DNA of 64,000 nt from Uloborus plumipes (Eukaryota; Arthropoda; Arachnida; Araneae; Uloboridae), in NCBI GenBank assembly GCA_038373865.1, contig JAXGGA010004670.1:1-64000 (forward strand). Reading direction: 5' to 3'. The notes beneath the pieces are model-generated. The model was not told the DNA's origin and made no database searches. It saw nothing but the letters and a program-made list of their open reading frames with translations. Of the stretch, positions 30,001 to 38,859 are shown in pieces (the stretch's first letter is position 1; each line of letters starts with the position of its first letter). The position numbers and the translations under genes are program-made.

Positions 30001-32520
30001 ACAAGGGGGGATCCAAAGGAACAGGCACAAAAGGAAGGACAAAAAACACGGGGGGGTGGGCGTTTACAAGTAGAGGGAAACGGTATTGTGGAACCGGGGG
30101 AGACCAAAAACACACAAAGAGGGGACGACCAAAACGCCAAACGGGGGACAAACAAAGGAGGCGGAGGAAAAAAACCCACAAAACAACCCCGGCAGGGGGT
30201 TTATTGTTCGCACCCACGAGGGGAATAGGGAACCACAAAGCAAAAAACAAAAGGACGCCACAGGGGAACTCAAAGGGACCGGGGAAAAACAAAACGGTTT
30301 TGCCCAAACCAAATACGGTTTTAAAAACGCACCGGAGGGGAAAACACCAAAGCCGAGGGACAGGGGGCCAAGTAAACAGGGGCGGGGGGGGGGAAAGACT
30401 AAGGGGGGACAAAAGGGAAACAAGGAAAAACCACGAACACAACAGAAGGGCCAAATGCCACACAGGCAAACACACCCGAAAGCAAAAAAAACAAAAAAAA
30501 AAACAAAAAAAAGAACAGGCCAACCAACACACAACAAAAAGACGGGGGGGCCAGGCCACCACACGCACGTCCAAAAAAGGGGAAGCCCACAAGAAAACCA
30601 AACCAAGACGTGAACCAAACACAAAACGACCAACGTGAAAAGTTTTTTTTTACCGCACGGGTAACACACAAAACCCAGACCACGGGGGGGGGCGAGAAAA
30701 AGAACCAAAAACAAAAAAGAAAAACAAACAACGACTCCCGACCGGGGAAAATAAAAACAAGAGGGTTTACAAAGGAAAACCAACACCTGGCAAAGCCTGA
30801 GACCAAAAGGAATAATAACCATAAACAACTAGTTTTTTACTGAAAGGACAACAACAATTAAAAAAACAAGGGAACCAAACAGGGAACAAAAAAACGAGGA
30901 AACCACAAAGTTTCGCAACTAACCACAACGCAACAAACCCAAGGGGGGGGCAAAACCAAAAAAAAGGAAAACAATAAAAACAAACTGGAAAACAAGGGGG
31001 ACCACCAAAAAACAACACAAACCCGTGAAGCAGAAACAAGGAGGGGACCCGACAAAGGGGGAAACGGGGGAGCGCCACTGAAGGGGTGCACACAGGGCAA
31101 TAACAAAAAAACGGGAGGGCAAACAAAAAGGGTTATTCTTTTTGGGGTTTCCAGCGGGCCCAGGGCCCGGCCAACAAAACACACGACGAAACCGCAAAGG
31201 GAGGGGGACTCAAAACAAATAAAACCGGAAAAAAGGGAGAAGAAAACCAAGGGGGGGGGGTTACAGACAGGCATACACGAAAACGCCGGGGACAACAAGA
31301 GAAAAAAGACACAACAACCACCCACAAACCACGGGAGACAAAAGGAGGGCACAAAACACTAGGGGAAAGGGCATAGAAATCAAAAAAAACCAACACCACA
31401 ACGCCAAACGGACAAAAACAAAAAGAAACACATCAACAGGAACAAAACCAGGGAAAGGGGGACACACCAGAAAAGGCGGAACAAGGAAGGCAACCACAAA
31501 AGAAAAACACCACAACCAAAAACCAAAACACCGGGGCAACGGGAAAAAAAAACCAAAAGACCCACCAAAACAACAAACAGTACCCACTAAAAAAAAACAA
31601 AAAAAAACCAAGAACCAGACACCAGCAACACAAAGGACAAAAACCCAACAAAAAAAACGGCAGATCACTAGGCAGGGACCAACAACAAACAAACAGGGAC
31701 TCAACCAAAAACAGGACAAACAAACCCCAAAGCAAAAGGGCCTAAAAGCCAACAATCACAGGGACCAAAAAGGGAGGCGACAACCAGGACACAAAACCGG
31801 GACAACACAAGGAAAAGGGGGAAAACACCAGCACGCCACCGCAACGGGACTCATCAACACCGGGAGGGGGTAAACCCCAAGCGCCGTCGGTATTTTTCAG
31901 GGGTTTTGAAAGGAAACAAATAATAAAACAAAAACAGAAACAGCAAGGATCGCAACAAAAGAAACCAAGGGGAAGTGGGTTGAAGTTTAGAGAAAGAAAA
32001 CACAACCAAAGGGCGGGCCAAACACACCAAAGAGGGCGTGGGGGAACAGAAAAAACAAAGGGGAACACCAACACAACAAAGCTTTACCCGAAAAGTAGGG
32101 CAAACAAGAATAAAACCAAGAAAAAGGCGCAAAACACAAGGGCCAAATAAAGGGGCCAACAAACAAAAGAGGGGGCAGGGGGGGTTTTTAACAAACAGGG
32201 GGGAACAAAACACAAAAAAACAAAGGAAACACAAAAGGAAACAAACCGGGGGGAAACAGAAAAAAACCAACAAACAAGAAATAACCCAAAAACGTCCAAG
32301 GGGGCACTACGTGGGACCAAGAGAAAGGTTTTTTCCCAGGAAAAAATACCAAAACAACCAGGGGCCGGGAACAACAACCACCAACCAACAACAGGGAAAA
32401 CAAAACAACCAAGGGGACCAAAACAGGGGCCATAAAAAAACAACCACCCACCACAAAACGGCCCAAAAGTTTATGGGAGGTAAAAAACCCAAGAAAAAAA
32501 ACAAGGTTTCCACAGCAAAA
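1..32520. other. T-depleted, A-rich low-complexity block; probable assembly or base-calling artefact
   Basis: The plus strand is dominated by A, with C and G about equal and T very scarce except in homopolymer runs (for example near 8,048, 16,321, 16,644, 17,431 and 27,842). Most T runs follow a G. There is no tandem period, no recognisable protein domain, no tRNA or rRNA, and no transposon terminus. Open frames of up to several hundred codons occur on both strands. On plus they read as Lys/Asn/Thr/Gln/Gly and on minus as Phe/Leu/Pro/Val/Cys, which is exactly what T-depletion gives, so none is called as a gene. A skew this strong over 32 kb without repeats breaks normal strand parity, and it ends abruptly near 32,520. 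I infer a corrupted long read. A real but extreme satellite is the weaker alternative. Confidence 0.85.
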
Positions 32521-33803
32521 TTTAGACTCAAATTTGAGTGATTTTTTTTTCGCGATCACAATACTTCCTTTACTACGTAAAAGGAAGTAAAAAAGGTTCT
32601 CTATAGAAAAAAAAACTTGCCCAAGTAAGTTTTACAGCTCTTTTATTTTATGAAGCGATAAAAATAAGCATTAGTACAGATTGAAAAAAATCGCAAAATA
32701 AACTACATTGTGGTAAAATCTTTATGTCTGAGGATAATCTTGATTCCATCAGTTATTGATCGCCTGCGAAAAGCACCACGCCTCCCTCTGGGGACTGTTT
32801 TTCATTTAAGAAGGGTTTTGGAAAAGCTGGACGTGATATGACTTCTTACGAAAAAAATTGCAATATTCTTACATGCCGGATAAAGAGTATTCTTGTTACC
32901 ATGGCAACAAAGGGCGTTACATATTCTTACACATAAACATAGGATATAAATATCGATATTATAATACTAATCTAAACTTTTGCTCCACATTGTCTGCGAA
33001 AGTTCTTCTGGAACACTTTTGAAATAATATCGCCAAGGTCACGTGCAGTTGTGAGGATCAGTTGGTAAAAACTGTTGCTAAAATTTTAGTATATTTTACC
33101 TTTAATTACTTTTTTTATTTGCTATGTTAGAAGACTTTTGCTTTATGAATGCCTTTTTGTGATTTTCGTAATGTTAGACCAAACTTACGGTTTTTCTTCT
33201 TCAGTTAAATATAAAGTGAAATTGATTTGTTGTCATTCAATCTTTTTGCACTCTTGTAGTAGTTTTCTTAAAGTAAAGAAGATTACTAAGAATGGGTTTA
33301 AAGTAGATATAGATTAAAGTGTACTCGTTCTCATTAAGATTAAGTAAGAGTTATCCTTATGGAAATAATACAAGCATAACGGAAATTAGTCTGAAGCTTT
33401 CGGACTAGCTGTCTTTTATATTGCTGTTAATGCTTTTTTCTACACAGATACGCAAAGTTTAATGTACAATAAATGATATAGAACTAGAGTTGAACCTTCT
33501 TTATCAAAAACTCTTTTAGTCGAAACTCGTTTAATCGACGTTGCTTTCCCGTTCGTATTTCTGGATAAGTAGGTAAAGAATTCGTGCCATTCTTTAACTT
33601 CACCAGAAATATTCATTCTTACTTCTGCCACCAAATTGACCGTGCATTTGTATCAGTTCTGCTTTTACTTTCAAACTCACCAATAAAATCTTTTATTAGC
33701 CAATATCGACGCTATCCCTATAATCTTAATTTATATATTTCTAGTTTCCAAAATGCTATTTAATTCGACAGCTATCAAACTGAAAGTGAAGATTCAACTA
33801 CGC
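32521..33803. other. AT-rich non-coding DNA, no feature recognised
   Basis: Base composition becomes normal for an AT-rich animal genome here. Both strands are full of stop codons. A 14-base perfect palindrome (ACTCAAATTTGAGT, 32,526-32,539) and an imperfect hairpin built on ACTTCCTTT / AAAGGAAGT (about 32,563-32,588) lie next to the junction. I see no gene, RNA or element end in the rest. Confidence 0.6.
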
Positions 33804-33817
33804 ACATTATGAATTAA
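33804..33817 (+). repeat. Left 14-bp target-site duplication of the SINE
   Basis: The sequence ACATTATGAATTAA lies immediately before the tRNA-like head at 33,818. It is repeated exactly at 37,224-37,237, right after the (AAAC)n tail. A perfect 14-bp direct repeat at these two places is the expected footprint of LINE-driven insertion. Confidence 0.85.
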
Positions 33818-34009
33818 GCCGACAGCGTGGTGTAGTGATTAAGACGCTGGCCTCTCACGCCCAAAGGCGCGGGATCAAACCCGACTCCAGTTGATGGATT
33901 TTCATGATGCAGAAAATCGACAGTGTCCATGTCGTGTGATTATGCGACATGTATAAGATCCCTCGAGTACTTCTTTGGCTTATAGTGTCTCTTGGCAAAA
34001 TTTCCTTGT
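33818..34009 (+). mobile_element. tRNA-derived SINE, 5' part (interrupted)
   Basis: The first ~73 bases are tRNA-like. An A-box-like TGGTGTAGTGATTAAGACG follows the start, the anticodon region reads CCTCTCACGC (Glu/Asp-like, possible CTC anticodon), and a B-box-like GGATCAAACCC lies near 33,872. This matches an RNA polymerase III promoter of a tRNA-derived SINE. The tRNA-unrelated body continues to 34,009, where a foldback element begins. The body resumes at about 37,017 and ends in (AAAC)n. Without the insertion the SINE would be about 395 bp, a normal length. It is not a functional tRNA: the arms pair poorly and it is followed by a SINE body. Confidence 0.8.
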
Positions 34010-34382
34010 GGGTCATTCCATGTCAGTTCACCCGGCCATGTAACCCATGTCCTCGGATTTTGATACAACTTGGTGTATTTAATATTTTTATGGTGGTAAG
34101 TAACCATATGAATTCTTTTGCCCATATGTGATCTGGTTTTTGTTTTACAGGCCGTCAAACTTTTAAAAAAATTGCATTTTCTGTCAACCGCTAAGCCTAA
34201 TCTGCATGCAGGCGTATCTATTCAGTAAATTGTGACGGGTGCAGAAATCTTTCAATATCTCCAAAAATTCTCAGAAATGTTGCTGAAAGTATGAGGATTT
34301 AACAAAAAAATACTTGAAATTTCTATAATGTAATTTTGTTTGAATAAAATTTGAATAAACTACGGCAAGCAATTTTTTTCTT

Positions 34383-34580
34383 GTGCAAAACATGAGTTTA
34401 CTTAAGTGGCATTTCACGAAAAGGCGGAGGTCCTATTCAATAATGGAAGCATTCAAAGTGAGCCTGAAGGTGTGTTCTATCATTGCAAAGAATAAAATTA
34501 GTGTTTTTTTACGTTTTCTCGTTGTTATTGCGCAATATACACATTTCAGTACCAAAATTTTTGAAAAAAAGTTCTAGTCA
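34383..34580 (+). repeat. Copy 1 of a ~190-bp unit inside the foldback element
   Basis: The unit starts TGCAAAACATGAGTTTACTT and ends near TTTTTGAAAAAAAGTTCTAG. It recurs at about 34,763-34,960 in the same arm and, in reverse orientation, at about 36,068-36,262 and 36,451-36,640 in the other arm. A 64-codon open frame exists in this copy and in its mirror at 36,439-36,633. The frame is not kept in the other two copies, so I do not treat it as a gene. Confidence 0.7.
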
Positions 34581-34762
34581 TTTCCCTAACCTAAATTTCA
34601 CTGAAAAGCAAATATACCTTTATTTTTTTGTGTATTTACAGCCCTATTATACTACTTAAAAATCATCTTAATCCTTTATTAAGCAGAAACAAAAGTGAGA
34701 AATAATTTATGACTCCCAAATTCAGTTGTTAAGTTCAGCAAAACATCGGTTGTAGAATAAAG

Positions 34763-34960
34763 ATGTGCAAAACATGAATTTACTTTAGTGGCTTTTTCAT
34801 GAAGAGTCGGAGGTAATGTTCAATAGTCAAAGCGTTCGAAATAAACCTAAAGGTGTGTTCTAGCATTGCAAAGAATAAAATTAGTGGTTTTTTTCGTTTT
34901 CTTGTTGCTATTGCACAATATGCACATTTCAGTACCAACATTTTTGAAAAAAGTTCTAGT
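34763..34960 (+). repeat. Copy 2 of the ~190-bp foldback unit
   Basis: A diverged direct repeat of the unit at 34,383, about 380 bp downstream. It begins TGCAAAACATGAATTTACTT and shares the GCAAAGAATAAAATTAGTG segment. The same two-copy order appears inverted in the right arm, so the duplication predates formation of the big inverted repeat. Confidence 0.65.
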
Positions 34961-35376
34961 TATTTTCCTAACTTAATTTTCAATATTTTATGTGTAAAGT
35001 AAACATTGTTCATGCCTTTGTAGTATAAAAAATATTGTAATTAGTTTTAATGATTTATAATTGTATTGAATGTGCGAAGCAGAGATACGACAACACAATC
35101 TTTGAAGAAAAATAATAATGAAAAATATGAGCTTCCGGATATTATCGGATTGTTTGTCTTTGAAATGTTTGTGTGATCCTGTTTTCAGCAAATTTAAGGA
35201 ATATACTGTTTGATATTTTAACGCTCGACCTTCCTTGCATTTGCGCATGTATCAGGTCTCTTCTTATTTTATCAAAATATGGGTGATAGTAATAAGAGGG
35301 ATAAAGAATGCGAGTGGATAAAGCAGTGAGTAACCACCCCTAAGCAAGGGCTAAGGCAGAAACATGCAATACACCG

Positions 35377-35461
35377 CCAACTCGGCTATTTCGATCCATT
35401 GACTGCAGTTTCGTGCTTGTTATACACTCATCCGCATGGAATACGAAAATAGCCGAGTTGG
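35377..35461. repeat. Nested hairpin in the left arm of the foldback
   Basis: CCAACTCGGCTATTTCG and CGAAAATAGCCGAGTTGG form a stem of about 17 bp around a ~50-base loop. The outer half of this sequence is missing from the right arm, which explains most of the length difference between the arms. Confidence 0.65.
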
Positions 35462-36067
35462 AGGCAAAAATCCTCTCATAAAGCAAAGAGAGTAGAAAAA
35501 AACTGGTAGCTAATGTGAAATTAGAACACCAGCGAGCGACCGCACTTGGTACGGTACATTGTTTACGAGTTGAACCGTACTAAGTGCGGTCGCTCGCGGG
35601 TGTTCTAATTTCACATTAGCTACCAGTTTTTTTCGGCTCTCTTTGCTTCATCAGAGGATTTTTGCCTCCAACTCGGCTAAAAGAGGCGGTTACTCACTGA
35701 TTTTTCCAGTCGCATTCTTTATCCCTCTTATCACTATCACCAATATTTTAATAAAATAAAAAGACACCTGATACTTGCGCAAATGCAAGGAAGGTCGAGC
35801 GTTAAAATATCAAAAAGTATTTTCCTTAAATTTGCTGAAAACAGGATCACACAAACACTTCAAAGACAAACAATAATATCCGGGAACTCATATTTTTCAT
35901 TATTATTTTTTCTTCAAAGATTGGGCTATCCTTCTTCGCACATTCAAAATATAATTATAAATCATTAAAACTAATGACAATACTTTTTATGTTACAAAGG
36001 CATGAACAATGCTTACTTTACACATAAAATATTGAAAATTTAGTTAGAAAAATAACTAGAACTTTTT

Positions 36068-36262
36068 TCAAAAACGTTGGTACTGAAATGTGTATATTGT
36101 GCAATAGCAACAAGAAAACGAAAAAAAGCCACTAATTTTATTCTTTGCAATGATAGAACACACCTTTAGGTTTATTTCGAATGCTTCGATTATTGAACAT
36201 GACTTCCGCCTCTTCATGAAAAAGCCACTAAAGTAAATTCATGTTTTGCACATCTTTATTCT
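36068..36262 (-). repeat. Copy 3 of the ~190-bp foldback unit, inverted
   Basis: Reverse-strand counterpart of the unit at 34,763-34,960, in the right arm. It ends in CATGTTTTGCACATC as read on plus. Confidence 0.65.
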
Positions 36263-36438
36263 ACAACTGATGTTTTGCTGAACTTAACAACTGAATTTGG
36301 GAGTCATAAATTATTTCTCACTTTTGTTTCTGCTTAATAAAGGATTTAGATGATTTTTAAGTAGTATAATAGGTCTGTAAATATACTGAAAAATAAAGGT
36401 ATGTTTGCTTTTCAGTGAAATTTAGGTTAGGAAAATGA

Positions 36439-36640
36439 CTAGAACTTTTTTTCAAAAATTTTGGTACTGAAATGTGTATATTGCGCAATAGCAACGAGAA
36501 AACGTAAAAAACCACTAATTTTATTCTTTGCAATGATAGAACACACCTTCAGGCTCATTTCGAATGCTTCCATTATTGAATAGGACCTCCGCCTTTTCGT
36601 CAAATGCCACTTAAGTAAACTCATGTTTTGCACAAGAAAA
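36439..36640 (-). repeat. Copy 4 of the ~190-bp foldback unit, inverted
   Basis: Reverse-strand counterpart of the unit at 34,383-34,580. The 64-codon frame is shared with a handful of substitutions, as expected from arm-to-arm similarity and without evidence of coding. Confidence 0.65.
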
Positions 36641-37016
36641 AAATTGCTTGTCGTAGTTTATTTAAATTTTACTCACACAAAATTACATTACATAAATTTC
36701 AAGTATTTTTTTATTAAATCCTCATACTTTCAGCAACATATCTGAGAATTTTTGGAGATATTGAAAGATTTCTGCACCCGTCACAATTTACTGAATAGAT
36801 ACCCCTGCATGCAGATTAGGCTTAGCGGTTGACAGAAAATGTAATTTTTTGAAAAGTTTGACGGCCTGTAAAACAAAAACCGGATCACATATGGGCAAAA
36901 GAATTCATATGGTTACTTACCACCATAAACATATTAAATACACCAAGTTTTATCAAAATCCGAGGACATGGGTTACAAAATCCTGTTTTCTTGGGTTATT
37001 TGACATGGATTGACCC

Positions 37017-37223
37017 TAGTGCAGTTCCTAGTGCAGTTTTGCATCAAAGAGAGCCTTGGTGCCTCCGTCTAGTAGGGAAACTGGGCGCCGAAATTCTCGT
37101 GGAAATGGCGTTTCACCGATGGTGGTGCCACATGAAAGAGCGGGTGCCGTTCTTGGGGAATGCACTAGGTTTGCAAGAAATAGCAAGAAGCTAAACGCAG
37201 CCCCATTTGAAACAAACAAACAA
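37017..37223 (+). mobile_element. tRNA-derived SINE, 3' part with (AAAC)n tail
   Basis: This is the resumption of the SINE body after the foldback insertion. The segment ends CTAAACGCAGCCCCATTTG followed by AAAC repeats, and then the 14-bp target duplication. GC content is higher than the surroundings. The 67-codon open frame across it has no recognisable domain and is not called as a gene. Confidence 0.75.
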
Positions 37224-37237
37224 ACATTATGAATTAA
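37224..37237 (+). repeat. Right 14-bp target-site duplication of the SINE
   Basis: Exact copy of ACATTATGAATTAA at 33,804-33,817. It directly follows the AAAC tail. Confidence 0.85.
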
Positions 37238-37432
37238 TGATCCATTTAAGGGCAGAAGATAATTTTATGCGATGCAAATCTTTGAGAAATGCATTTATAG
37301 AATTTTAAAATCACCAGTTTCTATATTTAGTACAAAATTCTTCTGCCTCTCAGACGCATCAACTAATTCGTGGCAAAATTCCCAACCTAAATGAAGGGAC
37401 TAATTTGGCGCGGAGTAACCAATGTAATCAAA

Positions 37433-37806
37433 ATCTCCCCAAAAACAACAGTGTTGTAAAAAAATCCCCCGCCAAGAAAACCTTAAATACTCAGCCTTAA
37501 AAAGTTATGATATCGAGTTTTCCCGCCAAGTTTGTGCCAAACTACAACTAACCTGTATGTATTGTTCTTTTAAATTGTTTTCAGTCTTGCCAGGCGGGAA
37601 GCTTTGTCTTGTGAGGTGGTTGCTCAATGAGTAAAAACTTCCCGCCTGGCAGGACTGAAAACAATTTAAAAGAACAATACATACAGGTTAGTTGTAGTTT
37701 GGCACAAACTTGGCGGGAAAACTCGATATCATAACTTTTTAAGGCTGAGTATTTAAGGTTTTCTTGGCGGGGGATTTTTTTACAACACTGTTGTTTTTGG
37801 GGAGAT
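37433..37806. repeat. 374-bp near-perfect palindromic element
   Basis: The left arm is 37,433-37,601 and the right arm 37,639-37,806, with a 37-base loop. Arms start ATCTCCCCAAAAACAACAGT and meet at a CCAGGCGGGAAG stem. I see only isolated mismatches, such as CTTGCC against CCTGCC. The arms contain CCCGCCAAGAAAA and CCCGCCAAG words on both strands. The size and structure fit a miniature inverted-repeat element. No target duplication is clear, so the family is not assigned. Confidence 0.75.
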
Positions 37807-38823
37807 ATCACATGTTTTTGCATTAATATTATTTCTTTGCCTGTTTTTTTTTTCTCTTCAAAATTTACTTTGCATATTTTTTTTCCTTCAACATTTTTCT
37901 TGGCGGTCCGACATATGTGGTTTTCTTGGCGGCATGCATTTGGTGCAAAAGTTCAAGGATCTTCTTCAGTCTAGGATAAATTTGAAATCAATCACAATGT
38001 ACCACCCGAACCGACGCAAAACAAAGCTAGTTGCTAACAATACTACGATTAAATTAAAAGTTAAAAAAAAAAAAACACCAACCCTTACTGCCGATCTCAT
38101 ATTAAAATGAACTAACTTGAAGATCCCTTTTAAAAGCCTTATGCAATAAAATCAATTACAAATATTTTATTTGTTAACAAATAGAAACTGGCAACAGATG
38201 AAATTATAAATCATTGAGTTTTCTTTCCTCGTCGCCCAACAATGACAACATAAATGCTCAGATGTTGAACAGAGCTAGTAGATAGAAATCGGACCAATTT
38301 TAAGCATTAATAACTCCGGGGTGCGATGACCCGGGGGGGTAAAGTTTGGGAAAACGTCCTCAATGTCTCATCGAGAATATTCATACCGAAAATCAACACT
38401 AAAGACCCCCGGGGAGAAAAGATACGGAAAATAAAAACGAGGGGGGAGGGGGTGGGGGTCGAAAAACCCCCTATGCCGAGCTTTGGGACAAAATAAATGT
38501 GGGTGCAAAAGCAGAGCTCAATCCGAGTTACCGTTTAGTCTGGACCCCTGTCAAACAATTTTTAAAAAGTGCGAAAAATAGCGATTTTATAACCTTTATC
38601 ACCCCTCCCCTGAGGGTCCTGGATGTTTTGCTTTAGTATGTGCCGTCAGGGGCCGCTGGAGATTGAGTATACCAAAAAAGAACTCTAGGGATCTTTATGG
38701 GGCTGAGATACAGAGGGGGGAAAACCCCGGTTTGGTTACTCGCGTAAACAGTCCTAGTCGCTCTTTTACATTTTTCTTGGCGACGGAAATTTCTTGGCGG
38801 CTTGTATTTAGTTTTCTTGGCGG
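37759..38823 (+). repeat. Dispersed TTTTCTTGGCGG-type motif cluster
   Basis: TTTTCTTGGCGG or close variants occur at 37,759, 37,895, 37,921, 38,772 (TTTTCTTGGCGA), about 38,789 (TTTCTTGGCGG) and 38,812. The reverse complement occurs in the left arm of the adjacent palindrome. The core TTGGCGG resembles E2F-type sites, but with several copies beside a transposon-like palindrome I favour element-internal repeats over a promoter. Confidence 0.5.
38290..38750. other. GC-richer unassigned segment
   Basis: This stretch is richer in G and C than its surroundings, with G and C runs (near 38,326, 38,396 and 38,432-38,470). There is no long frame, no terminal repeat and no known domain. It may be the body of a degraded repeat bordered by the TTGGCGG motifs. 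I cannot name it. Confidence 0.35.
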
Positions 38824-38859
38824 GGCGGAACGCTCCCGCGTCCCGTGATCAAGAATAAT

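Larger units (their letters stand above)
34010..37016. mobile_element. 3-kb foldback / long terminal-inverted-repeat element inserted in the SINE
   Basis: Almost the whole element is one inverted repeat centred near 35,564. The left arm is about 34,010-35,555 and the right about 35,574-37,016. They agree closely throughout, for example the GAATTCATATGG block near 34,107 against 36,900. The termini read GGGTCATTCCATGTCA on the left and, on the reverse strand, GGGTCAATCCATGTCA on the right. The left arm is about 100 bp longer because of a nested hairpin at 35,377-35,461. The apparent target duplication is TTGT (34,006-34,009) against TAGT (37,017-37,020), one mismatch. No transposase is present, so it must be non-autonomous. 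Superfamily is not assigned. Confidence 0.8.

Noticed and set aside
1..32520. CRISPR array, satellite or telomere-like repeat
   Set aside because: No fixed-length repeats, spacers or periodic units could be found by eye; only composition is shared.
33490..33545. Pogo-like terminus (GAACCTTCTTTATC)
   Set aside because: Only one weak end is visible and no inverted partner was found.
33818..33890. Genuine tRNA gene
   Set aside because: A- and B-box-like sequences are present, but the stems are imperfect and the sequence continues into a SINE body with an AAAC tail and target duplications.
34383..34577. 64-codon frame repeated in the mirror arm at 36,439-36,633
   Set aside because: The apparent conservation is only arm-to-arm identity of the inverted repeat. 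The other two copies of the unit do not keep the frame.
37895..38823. Promoter with E2F-like sites
   Set aside because: The TTGGCGG words have no adjacent gene and the same word occurs in a transposon-like palindrome next door.
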